Source: Cephalotus follicularis
Taxonomy: Eukaryota; Streptophyta; Magnoliopsida; Oxalidales; Cephalotaceae
Assembly (NCBI GenBank): GCA_001972305.1
Contig: BDDD01001378.1
Coordinates: forward strand, 32,703 to 96,702
Length of the DNA stretch: 64,000 nucleotides
Direction: 5' to 3'
In this document: in pieces, positions 47,474 to 57,695 of the stretch
Position numbering within the stretch: the first letter of the stretch is position 1
How the letters are laid out: each line of letters opens with the position of its first letter
Translations under genes and position numbers: made by a program
The notes under the pieces: generated by a model
Seen by the model: the letters and a program-made list of their open reading frames with translations, nothing else
What the model was told of the DNA's origin: nothing
Database searches by the model: none

Positions 47474-47520
47474 ACCTTTCCTTCCCCTTTGGTCTCTTTG
47501 TACTCTATTTTCCATGTCTC
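47474..47520 (-). pseudogene. gag: First codons of E gag
   Basis: On the minus strand an ATG at 47514-47512 opens a short basic frame that runs to the ACCTT target site and stays in register with the segment at 41449 across H. This shows that H landed about 14 codons into gag. The expected PBS and 5' LTR start are not found just upstream, so the leader has been lost or replaced. Confidence 0.65.
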
Positions 47521-47529
47521 TACCTTATG

Positions 47530-48421
47530 AAAGAAGCTGACGTTTACACTAAAGCGTTAGAGCTTTGTCGGCAGAGCTTAACATTGGGATGAACCAAGGT
47601 TAAGCGACAACACTTAACATCAATATGTCAGCGCTTTGGTCGGGTTTCATATGATTTTAAGGTATAAACTGCGCTAAATGGCGTTGCTTACGGGAATAGC
47701 GCCAACGCCTGAGCAGACAGTAGCATTACAAGTTTAAGTTAAAAATCCATTTTCAATCAATCCTTTGGTAAATCATTTTCTTCCAGTTTCTAGTATTTGT
47801 AGAGGTGTTTTAGGGTCTTTAGATTAGTTATAAATCATTTGTTTCAAAGATTAAACCCTAGAAACATTTATAGGTCATTAATCACAATAACCCTAAAATC
47901 AACTATCAATCATCAAATCAGTAAAATAATCCATCCAAACAACTATAAACATGTCTAATCAGTAGCATTTTAGGTAGAGAAACTCTATCAAAATACTTGA
48001 CGCTTGTGGTTTGTTGATAACAGAAGAAATAGGGGGCTAGACTTAAGTCTAGTGTTCTCCCAAGCTAGAGAAGTGTTGTAGTGTTTTTAATGTGTAGTAG
48101 TTTATAAGTAGAAGAAATGAATATAAGAGAAATAGGAATAAGTGGCCACAGGAGAGATAGGATGTAGAGTATTGGGTGTAAGGTGGGCTCAATCACATGG
48201 GTAAAAATGAGTGGTCGTGGTTCAATTGAATCATGTGGTCACTGCCAAATACCCTACATGTCCGAAATTTGGCTATAACGAACCCGAATAATAACAAAAG
48301 TACGTATGCATATCAGTAATGATTAGGATGAGTATAAAAACTCTAATTCAATCACATACAATAAGGTACAAACAGTACCGAGCAAACGATAAAATACAAC
48401 AGATAAATTTGGGTCGTTACA
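47530..48421 (-). mobile_element. P1: partial LTR, same family as E
   Basis: Ends GGGTCGTTACA at 48421, a Ty3 LTR end in minus orientation. It contains decayed AAGCGTTAGAGCTT and GCGCCAACGCC words (47555-47710), then TTTTCAATCAATCCTTTGGTAAATC, shared with P2. The left end is cut. Confidence 0.7.
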
Positions 48422-48639
48422 ATAGAACTGTAGCTAAATCAATCAGTCAAGACATCTATCGGTCAATGAATTAGTCGGCCAATCATGTCAGTTGATAGTG
48501 TTGCACAATCAATTGATCTACCAAAAGATCATGACCTGCCTAACCAGCTAGAAAACAGTTTGAAAAGAGCTTGAGTAATCTCAAGTGAAAACTAGTCAAG
48601 CGATCATTTTGAAAACGGATTGAAAACAGTCCAAATAGT
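48422..48639. other. Spacer with GGTCAAT/AGTTGAT words
   Basis: No gene. Degenerate words (TCGGTCAATGAAT, GTCGGCCAATCA, GTCAGTTGATAG, TCAATTGATC) are spaced about 20-30 bp apart. They resemble the ACCGGTC words at 1-310. Confidence 0.45.
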
Positions 48640-49763
48640 AAAAAATAGGGCTTAAGCTGCCGTGCTTTCAAACCAAGTGGAGACGTTTAAGTACCTTAAT
48701 TCATTTTGTAAAATGTGGGCTAAGTGGCGACACTTAAACCAAAGCATCAACGCTTTGTCTGTTGTGTAAGGGTCAGTGCTTAGCACTGGAATGAACTCAG
48801 ACTAAGCAGCGAGGGTTTGAACCTAAGCGCCTGCACTTTGGTTGGCATCGTCATGTTTTCAGGTGAAAACTACACCAAGAAGCAATGCTTACAGGTAAAG
48901 CGCTAATGTTTAGGAATATCATATTAGGCTATGTTCTTAGTTTTCAAATCCATTTTCAATCAAATCTCTTAGTAAATCATTTTCTTTCAATTCTAGTAGT
49001 TTATAAAGGTATTTTAGGGTCCACAAATCAATTTACAACCATTTGTTTCAATGATTTACTCCTAGATTCAATTCTAGGTCAATATCCACAATAAACTGTA
49101 AAACATAATCAATGACAATACAATCAATTTCCAATCCATTCTATCAATCGATACAGTTGTATATGTGCGTAATCATTTGCATTTTAGGTAGATATTTCCT
49201 ACCAAATGCTTTGGAGCTTGTTTTATTGAATATTCAGCAGAAATAGGATATTGAACTCAAGTCCCAGGATCCCCTAGCTTGCAAGCTTCATTGGTGATTA
49301 GAGGGTGTTGTTCTTGATGTAAAGAGAAGACCAAAACTCCTCCTTTTGTGTGTTGGTTAATTCGACAGTGAGGAAGGAGAAAAGAGATTGCGTTTGGGTG
49401 ACTTTGTTGGTCAAGAATAGGAGAGAGGGAGGGGCTACGGCTGAGAGAAGAGAGGAGGGGGGAGATTGTGATGTTTGTGTGGCTAAAAGCTGCTTATAAA
49501 GTAGTATATGTGGCCACAATTGACTTAAGTCATGTGATCCACAATAACAGCTGCCTTACGCTCCGAAACTCAGATATAACGAACCTGAATAATAACATAA
49601 GTGAGTATGCAAAATTATTAATTTATAGAGATGAGTATAAACTACTCCAATCCCATCAATAATCATACATCGAGTATATAAAATACCCCAATCGTTCCAT
49701 ACAATACAATATCAATAATGCACACATGCGATAGAATACAATGCAATAGTTCGGATCGTTACA
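48640..49763 (-). mobile_element. P2: second partial LTR, same family as E and P1
   Basis: Colinear with P1 from AAGTGGCGACACTTAAACC (48723) through TTTTCAATCAAATCTC to the end TTCGGATCGTTACA at 49763. It carries GCATTTTAGGTAGA...CTACCAAATGCTTTGGAGCTTG (about 49180), like E. No TSD is recognisable. Confidence 0.7.
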
Positions 49764-50081
49764 CTATGTAATTAGCATAATTTGAAATATAAGAGTCTCT
49801 GTTATTTAATGTGCAATGTAGGCGGATTTCTACCTATGAAATGTGCAAATTGACATATACATTCAAATCACATTTAACCGCATTTCAGTTGAAATATGCA
49901 TCATATCTTATTTGAACTGAGCATGATTGGCATAATTGTTCATTATTATCAACTTTCTTCGCAATGTATGATGAACTATCCAAACTTTTTTCTGGTTAAT
50001 ATTATGTTACTACAAACTTAGTTTAAGTTGTATGAACTATGTTCCCTTTTTCAATAGTAGAGGGATGACCATCAATTTAGT
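49764..50081. other. AT-rich stretch, possibly older host or transposon DNA
   Basis: No clear domain. It leads into the hAT fragment and could be decayed upstream transposase sequence. No LTR features are seen. Confidence 0.4.
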
Positions 50082-50390
50082 GTGGAAGAAAATTTTTCTA
50101 AATACTTCAAGAAAATTCCACTGCTGTTTATATTAGCTGCAGTCGTAGATTCTAGAATTAAACTAGAACATTTCATTGCTATATTGAAATTGGATCAGAT
50201 TTTGTAGTTTTTTCTTCTAGGAGATAAATCATGTTTGCCTGAAAATTGTAGATTTGTTGAATATGATAGAGATAGCATATATGAGTATTTAACTGAGATG
50301 ATTGATATATATGTTCAAAAATGTAATAATTATGTTGTTCAACATCAACTTACTACTCCATCTATGGGCAAAGGTGTTCACGTGTTTTGA
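50082..50390 (+). pseudogene. hAT-family transposase remnant (DUF4413-like segment)
   Basis: A single frame from 50082 reads VEENFSKYFKKIPLLFILAA, then VVDSRIKLEHF, matching the segment of plant Ac-like and RICESLEEPER-type transposases whose usual core is a D-P-R-x-K-L-E motif (here D-S-R-I-K-L-E). A TAG at 50205 interrupts. The frame then continues through CRFVEYDRDSIYEYLTEM to a TGA at 50388. The DDE residues and the BED zinc finger are absent. No terminal inverted repeats were found. It stops one base before the Athila LTR, so J apparently inserted into it. Confidence 0.75.
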
Positions 50391-51529
50391 ATGTTTTAAA
50401 ATTTATACCGCAAGTGCACGGTTGTGTAGTAACGGGTCGAACGCTATGAAATAAGCTAAACTAGTTATAATCTATTCAAACTAGGCGAAGTATGCAAAAT
50501 TGGAGGAATATTAAACTGACAAATATAACACATGCAAAATTATAAACTATCAAAGCATAAAAAAAAGTTGAATAAAATATGCAAGATAAAATCGGTTTTA
50601 GGGTATAGAAACTCACCGTATATTATATTGAACAACTCTCTAACTTGATTGATCAGTCCTTGGTAACCAGTGGCATCTAGGTTGATACGGAGTGCGACTG
50701 TGATGACAAATCGTATGAATAGTCATGCTAGGTCTATACGGAGTGTGGCAGCGGCGACAAATCATATGAGTAGACGTGCTATGTCTATACGAAGTGTGTT
50801 CGACGTGACAAACCGTATGAGTAGAATCCATTGATTGAGTTGAAAACCATTCATTCAGCAAAATTCTTATTCACCGACAAAGTGTTTGTGGATTGTAATT
50901 AGACAGACAAAGTGTGTGTGAAGGCAGAAAATTGAAGAATAAATCAAAACTGCAAGGATTTTATTAATGGAGTTGAATCAATACAAACTAGGCTTTGTTC
51001 TAACCCTAAAAACCTGAAGAGTTTAGCTACAAAACATTGTAATAAAGATTAAAAATTGAAGAAGAAGAATAAATGTGGCTACAAAGCTTGTCACTAGCTT
51101 GTACACATTGTTATGACCGGCCTTGTAGTGTATTTATAATTATAAACTACTAAAAAACAAAAAGAGAATAACCTAGTTACAAAACTAGCAAAAATCTAAA
51201 ACTTTCCATATTCTGCTGCTAGTCGTAAGCGTCGACGCTTTCCGCTTGGGCGTCAACGGTTTGTGCTTTGTGTTGACGCTTTGATGTTGTGACGTGAGCA
51301 TGTACCACGCTTTAGGTGTTGAGCGTCGGCGGTTTAGTAATGAAGGTTTTAGGCATTACTCAAAGGCTCTAAGCGTCAACAGTAATGTCACACCCCCTTC
51401 CCATAACAGCAATAAAAGTGGCGGCAATCAACATATAAATCCGGCTTATGCAAAATACCATAAAAATAAAACTTTCCATATCCATCAACAACTTGCGGAA
51501 GCACATAATATAAGCCGAAACATAACATA

Positions 51530-51551
51530 GCATGCATCCCATACTACATGC
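51530..51551 (-). other. Conserved LTR hairpin, I copy
   Basis: On the coding strand the arms GCATGTA and TGCATGC enclose GTATGGGA. Compared with B, C-G at the fourth pair has become T-A, so pairing is kept. It lies 144 nt before the LTR end. Confidence 0.72.
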
Positions 51552-52129
51552 AACAACAGAAAACATCATCACAGTTAACTGCCCTTAAACGGAGCGTGAA
51601 CAGTATTCATTATTACAACCATTCATTTATTACAATATTCCATAAACATTTCCTCAAAGGTAAACAACATAAACTCCACATTGCTCCTCGGGGCCCACGG
51701 TAGCCAACGGCTGCACCAACGTGAAACACACTGAAGTTGTAGGGGGTTAGCCTTTGTCCTCACTCGGCAAAACCATAAAAGCGATCCAGGGTCAGGGATA
51801 AAACATGTCATGATATGAATGCACAATGATGCAGTACATACTACATCTCGATGCATATATATATATATATATATATATGCCACAACCACATGGTCACAGG
51901 CCACAATATCGCAAAACATCAACACACTACACGGTTCACAATATCACAACGGCATAAAAGCCAACCATATCTCAGGTCTAAGGACCCATCAATCCACAAT
52001 AACGATCAGCCACGTCCCACAGGACAACACTATACTCAAACAGGCACGTCATGGCAGACAATCAATACACTCAATAGCAAACAATTGTTCCCGTCACACG
52101 CACAACGGCGTGGACAACACTCGGAACTC

Positions 52130-52352
52130 ACTACGATACAAGCACGGCGGCGAGTACCAACACTTCTCCGCTAACGGAAACACTCACGATACTAGCACGG
52201 CGGCTAAGTACAAACATTACCAAGCTAGCGGCAACACTCAATCACAATCAATACAATAACATCCACGTTACTAGCACGGCGGCTAAGTAACAACAATCAA
52301 TCAATCAACACACGATAACGATACTAGCACGGCGGCTAAGTACCAACACTAA
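52130..52352. repeat. ACTAGCACGGCGGCTAAGTACMAACA repeats in I
   Basis: Four units share TAGCACGGCGGCTAAGTA (first unit AAGCACGGCGGCGAGTACC). Spacings are about 55-75 bp with variable CAATCAATC filler. Confidence 0.85.
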
Positions 52353-53119
52353 TCATAATCACAATAACAGTGCAACACAGCACCCACGATACCACTCAAG
52401 TAGTTTACAAAAATAAATACTTGATCAAAACATCTCGTTCCCAAAACGGTTAGAGTATAACTACTTTCGACATATATATATTTGTCAAAACATATATATA
52501 ACACTTCATTTCCCAAGTAAGTTATGATTCATAAAATACTTGCAACAATACATTTCTCTTTAAACATTTCAAGTAATTTATAGATATAAATACTTGCAAC
52601 ATATATATTTGCCCAAAATATATATATAACGATCATTTTCCCAAAACTCAAGTATCAAAGTACTTGGAACAATACACTTTCGTAAAACCCGGTTATTTGA
52701 ACTACATTCAAATACCTCAAAAATACATATTTGTATATCAGTTTTGCAATCTCTCGAAAGCCATTTTCGCAATCCTTTTGGAAACCATTTTCCAAACACT
52801 AATGATTTTAATAAACCATTAACCAAACACATTTTCACAATCCTTTTGGAAACCATTTTCCAAACAACTAATGATTTTAATAAACCATTAACCAAACACA
52901 TTTTTCACAATCCTTTTGGAAACCATTTTCACAATCTTTCGAGAATATATATATATACATATCTCAAAACGTACATTTCACATAAAGTAATGATTTATGT
53001 AAATCACATTTGCACTTCCAAAGAGGGGTAAAACGTTTCACAATCATCAATAACCAACTCGAAACACAGTTTAACACAGTACAATATGCACACATATGCT
53101 CAAAATGCAAAACGGTCCC

Positions 53120-53640
53120 AACCAGTCAGCTGTTTCTCACTGACAGTCGGTTGTTCTCCTTCTACAGTCGGTTGTCCCACACTTGGCAGTCGGCTGCCCT
53201 TTACCAACAGTTGGCTGCCCTCCTTGGCAGTCGGCTGTCCCATGCCAACAGTCGGCTGCCCTCCTTGGCAGTCGGATGTCCCTCCCTTTGCAGTCGGCTG
53301 CCCTCTCCAGGCAGTCGGCTGGTCCAATACCATACACATTCCTTGCTGCCACCTATCCCAGCATACCTGGTAGGGTGACACGTGGACAGTCGGTTGTTAC
53401 CCAAAACAGTCGGCTGCACCACCACACAGTCGGCTGCCTTCCCTGGCAGCCGGCTACTCAAACAACAGGAAGAAACCTGCAATTCCAGGCACAAACAGTC
53501 GACTGGCTCCAATGCCCAGTCGGCTCTTTTCCTTGGACAGTCAGTTGTTCCTCACGAATAGTCGACTGCTAGCCTTGGACGGTCGGCTGTCCTCCCTGGA
53601 CAGTCGACTGCCCCTACAGGCAGTGCCCAAAAACAACAGC
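53120..53640. repeat. Distal CAGTCGGCTGCC array of I
   Basis: About twenty words at roughly 22-28 bp spacing, mostly CAGTCGGCTGCC with CCTTGG or CTCC spacers, and CAGTCGACTG near 53505, 53560 and 53601. It is the longest such array in the window. Reading frames through it are artefacts. Confidence 0.92.
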
Positions 53641-54802
53641 AAATCACCCACTTCGATCCACATTTAAACCATTCAAAACCATAAGCACTAACACCACAAC
53701 ACATATCCATGCTTCTATCACAATATCACATATGCATTTCACTCATAACATCATTATAAATGACTTTGAATCACAAATATAGCTTTCCCCTACCTTAGAA
53801 CCCCAAGTTAGGAGTTGCAATCCACCTCTTTAAGTCCCGGATCCGAGGTCCTTGCACCTCCAAACACGTCCAGCAGCCTCCACTTGTCCGATTCCTCCGC
53901 TGGTCCGAGCCTCCAAGCCACGGTTCAACACCAAGCCCCCGTATGTCCTCAACACACACACACACTTTCACTCTTAACTCACCTTCATACACACTTGAAT
54001 CACAGAGGAAGATGGAGATTGAGGAGAGGAAGTTGTGTTTTTATCAAGGAGACCCGGCCCCTCTCTCTGCCATTGTCCACAAATGCCAAAACACCCTTTA
54101 TTCATCACTTAAAGGCTTACAGCACGTGGCTGTCTGGCGCATGGCAGTCGGCTGCCATGGCTTGGCAGTCGACTGTTTCTGCCGACACTCCCACCAGCCG
54201 GCTACTTCCTCACAGCAGCTGGCTACCACCTTCACCAGGGGAGTCCAGTCGGTTGCCTCCATGTGGCAGTCGGCCGCCCCCTATACCAAAAACACACTAA
54301 CACACTTTTTCTTGCAACTTTCAACACACCAAAGGGGGAAAACACAATTCTCATTAACTCAACATGTAAAATTACATTCGAAATGTCACATTACATATTA
54401 ACGAAAATCCCGGGCGTTACAAGTAAACTGAAGGCATCAGCGCTTTATACCTGAGCGTCGACGCTTATGAACAAGGCATCAACGCTTAAGACACTTAATT
54501 CAATTTTATACTTTATTTTCCAAAGCGCTAAAATTCTGCTCCTAATCGCTGGCGTTTTGCATGTAAGCGTCGATGCTTATCCTCTGGTTGTCGACGATTT
54601 GAACTATTTTCTGCAGAAAATTGTCAATCTTCAAACTTTAATCTTTTTATCTTCAATTCGCGCCAATTTGAATAGTATTTATGCACTTTAATATTCTTGG
54701 CCTTGTTCCTCAACATCAACACAACACGACCAAAGTAGTATATTTCAAGCATAAAAACATCACAAATAAATCATTGAAAACAACACATTTTTATGCTAAA
54801 CA

Positions 54803-55246
54803 AATACCCTCATACTTAATCTTTGCTTGTCCTCAAGCAAACAAAATGGAAAGCTAAAACCAAAAAAACTAAAACTAAAACAAAAAACATAAACAAAAAC
54901 CTAACTGACGTTCATAGGAATCACGATTGCATTTAGCATATGCAACAAGCCGTTAAACCCCTAGGTGGCCCTAGTGGACAAGTTTTGTCTCGTTCCAGGG
55001 AATAAACACACAAAATTCAGTTCATTATAACTTTGCAAATAGGTTAAATATGTATCTCTACTTAAAACTTAATAGACACCCACATACTTGAATTTTATTA
55101 TCTCGCTCCAAGTTCTAGAAATAAAGCACATCTCAATTAAGGAGTTTTACTAAATTTTATGTTATTCCACCATTATTGACCAATCAAGATATGCATTCTT
55201 AGCAACATAAAATCCTATTTCATAGTCAAACAGAGAACTTTAGCAC
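54803..55246 (-). other. 3' untranslated region of J
   Basis: Starts with the polypurine tract (AATACCCTCATACTTAATC on plus). It is AT-rich with CTTTGCTTGTCCTCAAGCAAA, typical of the region between integrase and LTR in Athila-like elements. No envelope-like frame is visible. Confidence 0.65.
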
Positions 55247-56530
55247 TTACACACATTTTCTTTCTTTTGCTTTTCTTTTTCTCTTTTCATTTATTCCTCC
55301 ACTACTGTTGGTTTGAATGACATGGATGGAGCAAACACCCAAGTCCATGGCCCCTTCCATAGGTGCAGCTAGAAACTCGAGAAACTTCTTCAACCAATGC
55401 CCAAGCACTTTGAAAGCATCTTTAGTACCTGGCTTACAATTCTCAAAAACACCATATGAGTAAACAGTTTTAACAACATAGGGACCATCCCAACGGGATC
55501 TCAATTTTCCAGGAAACATATGTAACCGTGAATTATATAAAAGAACCTTTTCTCCTACTTTGAAATGTTTTCTTAAAATACGTGCATCATGAAAGGCCTT
55601 GCTCTTTTCTTTGGAGATTTTAGCATTGTCATATGCATCATTTCGGATTTCTTCCAACTCAGATAGCTGGAGAGCACGATGACTACCCGCAGTGGAACGA
55701 TCAAAATTAAATTGCTTAATGGCCCAAAAAGCTCGATGTTCTAACTCCACTGGAAGATGACAAGCTTTACCGTACACAAGTCAGTATGGACATTGACCAA
55801 GGTCAGTCTTGAATGTGGTCCGATAAGCCGAAAGAGCATCCACAAGTCAAGTGGACCAATCCATTCTTCTAGGGTTGACTGTTTTTTTCTAAGATTTTCT
55901 TTATTTGGCGATTGGATACTTCAACTTGCCCACTAGTTTGTGGATGGTAAGGCGTGGAAAGTTTGTGAGTGATCCCATATCATTTTATGAGAGCTTTGAA
56001 AGAGCGATTGCAAAAGTGGGTACCCCTATCACTGATGATGGCACGTGGGGTACCAAAACAAGAAAAGATATTTTCCTTGAGGAACTTGACAACCATAGTG
56101 TTGTCATTGGTTGGACAAGGAATTGCCTCAATCCACTTCAAGACATAGTCAACAGTTAGAAGGATATATAAATTCCCAAACGAGTTGGGAAACGGACCCA
56201 TGAAATCTATGCCACAAACATCAAAAATCTCCACAGTCAAAATCAGAGTTAAGGGCATCATATTCCTCTTAGTCACACGGCCTAAAGATTGACATGACGC
56301 ACAAGCCCTACAGTACTGAAAAGCATCTTTAAAAATGGTCGGCCAATAAAAATCACATTGTAAAACTTTGGCCACTATCATTATTGGGCCAAAATGGCCA
56401 CCACATGCCTGATCGTGACAAAAAGAAAGGATTGAATGACACTCATGATCAGGAACACATCGTCTCATAATCTGGTCGGGACATGCTTTGAAAAGATAAG
56501 GATCACCCTAGAAAAAGTGTTTGACTTGAG
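55247..56530 (-). pseudogene. pol: Integrase of J
   Basis: The frame from 56468 holds the zinc region (CHDQACGGHFG..., CRACASCQSLGR) and the first catalytic Asp in GIDFMGPFP and second in IISDRGTHF. After a stop near 55979 the third acidic residue can be read in the next segment (GQVEVSNRQ, about 55930). The C-terminal part, 55777-55247, reads YGKACHLPVELEHRAFWAIK, then VGEKVLLYNSRLHMFPGKL and SRWDGPYVV, and ends in a basic tail. Stops near 55979 and 55778 break the frame. Integrase would insert J cDNA. The C-terminus lacks a chromodomain, as expected for Athila. Confidence 0.92.
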
Positions 56531-56549
56531 AAAGAAATCGAAGCTTATC

Positions 56550-57695
56550 TCAAGTGGACCACTTTGATGGTACAATCCCCGTAACTAGATAATTTACTAT
56601 GTCTGCATACCATGGTTCACTCTCGACACGCATAAGCTGCTCATCAGGAAAATTTTTATTGATCAGACCATTGACCTCGGGTGCATTGGAGAGTCGGGAT
56701 AAGTGATCGACAACCGAATTCTCCATCCCTTTCTTATCTCTAATTTCCACGTCAAATTCTTGAAGTAGCAAAACCCATCGGATGAGACGCGCTTTCCCAT
56801 CCTTTTTGCCCACTAAATACCGAATCGCAGCATGATCAGTATAAATAATGACATGTGATCCTAACAGATAGAACCAAAATTTTTCAAGTTCATAGACCTC
56901 AGCTAAAAACTCCTTCTCGGTGATCGTGTAATTTAATTGCGCATCGGAAAGAGTCCTACTTGAATAGCAAATGACGCGAGGCAATTTATTTATCCTTTGC
57001 CCCAGAACAGCTCCAATGGCACTGTCGGAAGCTTCACACATGATCTAAAAAGGCTCAGTCCAAATCGGTGGTTGAATGATAGGAGCAGAGGTGAGCTCCT
57101 TCTTTAAGTTGTTAAACACTTCAAGGCACTCATCAGAAAATACAAAATCCTGATCTTTTGCTAGGAGCGATGTCAAGGGTCGAGCCACCTTGCTAAAATC
57201 TTTGTGAACCTACGATAAAAGCCAGCATGTCCGAGGAATGCTCATATGTCTTTTACATTTCGAGCTGGAGGCAAATGTTTGATGACTTCGATTTTTGCCT
57301 TATCGACTTGGATTTCCTCTTTTGACACTACATGTCAAAGAACAATCCCCTTCTTCACCATGAAATTGCACTTCTCCCAATTAAGCACTAAATTCTTCTT
57401 CCGACTTCTTTCGAGTACTAATTTAAGATGATGAAGGCATTTAGTGAATGAGGAACCATGAACAGAGAAGTCATCCATAAACACTTCAAGGAAATCTTCC
57501 ACCATATCGGAGAAAATACTCATCATGCATCTTTGGAAAGTAGCGGGGGCATTGCAGAGGCCAAAAGGCATGCGTCGATAAGTAAATGTTCCAAAAGGGC
57601 ACTTGAACCTAGTTTTCTCTTGATCTTGCGGAGAGACGGGAATTTGATTGTATCTGGAGTACCCATCGAGAAAACAGTAATACTCATGACCATCC
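56550..57695 (-). pseudogene. pol: RT C-terminal part and RNase H of J
   Basis: The frame from 57742 reads HEYYCFLDGYSRYNQIPVSP, RRMPFGLCNAPATF and the intact active site VFMDDFSVHG. A stop at 57335 and changes down to about 57060 follow (thumb region). RNase H at 57041-56550 reads [13 protein letters not shown], where the first catalytic Asp of the family (CDAS) is Glu, then [14 protein letters not shown] and [17 protein letters not shown] continues upstream of solo LTR K at 58724. RT catalysis would be possible by motif, but the frame is split by K and by stops. Confidence 0.92.

Larger units (their letters stand above)
51386..54421 (-). mobile_element. Solo LTR I (Ty3) in J 3' LTR
   Basis: Starts TGTCACACCCCC and ends TCCCGGGCGTTACA. 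TSD AGTAA lies at 51381-51385 and 54422-54426. It is 3036 bp. It has the same layout as C: proximal array 54130-54285, AAGGTAGGGG at about 53792, distal array 53120-53620, GTGAGGACAAAGGCTAACCCC near 51760, and a hairpin at 51530-51551. Confidence 0.95.
50392..54802 (-). mobile_element. 3' LTR of J, split by solo LTR I
   Basis: The plus strand starts TGTTTTAAAATTTATACCGC and ends TTTTATGCTAAACA, followed by AATACCCTCATACTTAATC, which on the coding strand is a purine-rich tract. Without I it is about 1370 bp. GCGTCGACGC words lie on both sides of I: a perfect 14-bp palindrome AAGCGTCGACGCTT at 51227-51240, and AGCGTCGACGCT at 54454-54465. Confidence 0.85.

Noticed and set aside
53010..53600. 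Overlapping frames on both strands rich in Ser-Arg-Leu-Pro or Ala-Asp-Cys
   Set aside because: They come from the CAGTCGGCTGCC array read in several frames.
53120..53640. Regularly spaced repeats suggesting a CRISPR array
   Set aside because: Repeats are 10-12 bp, degenerate and variably spaced, spacers are short, no cas genes are present, and the context is a plant LTR.
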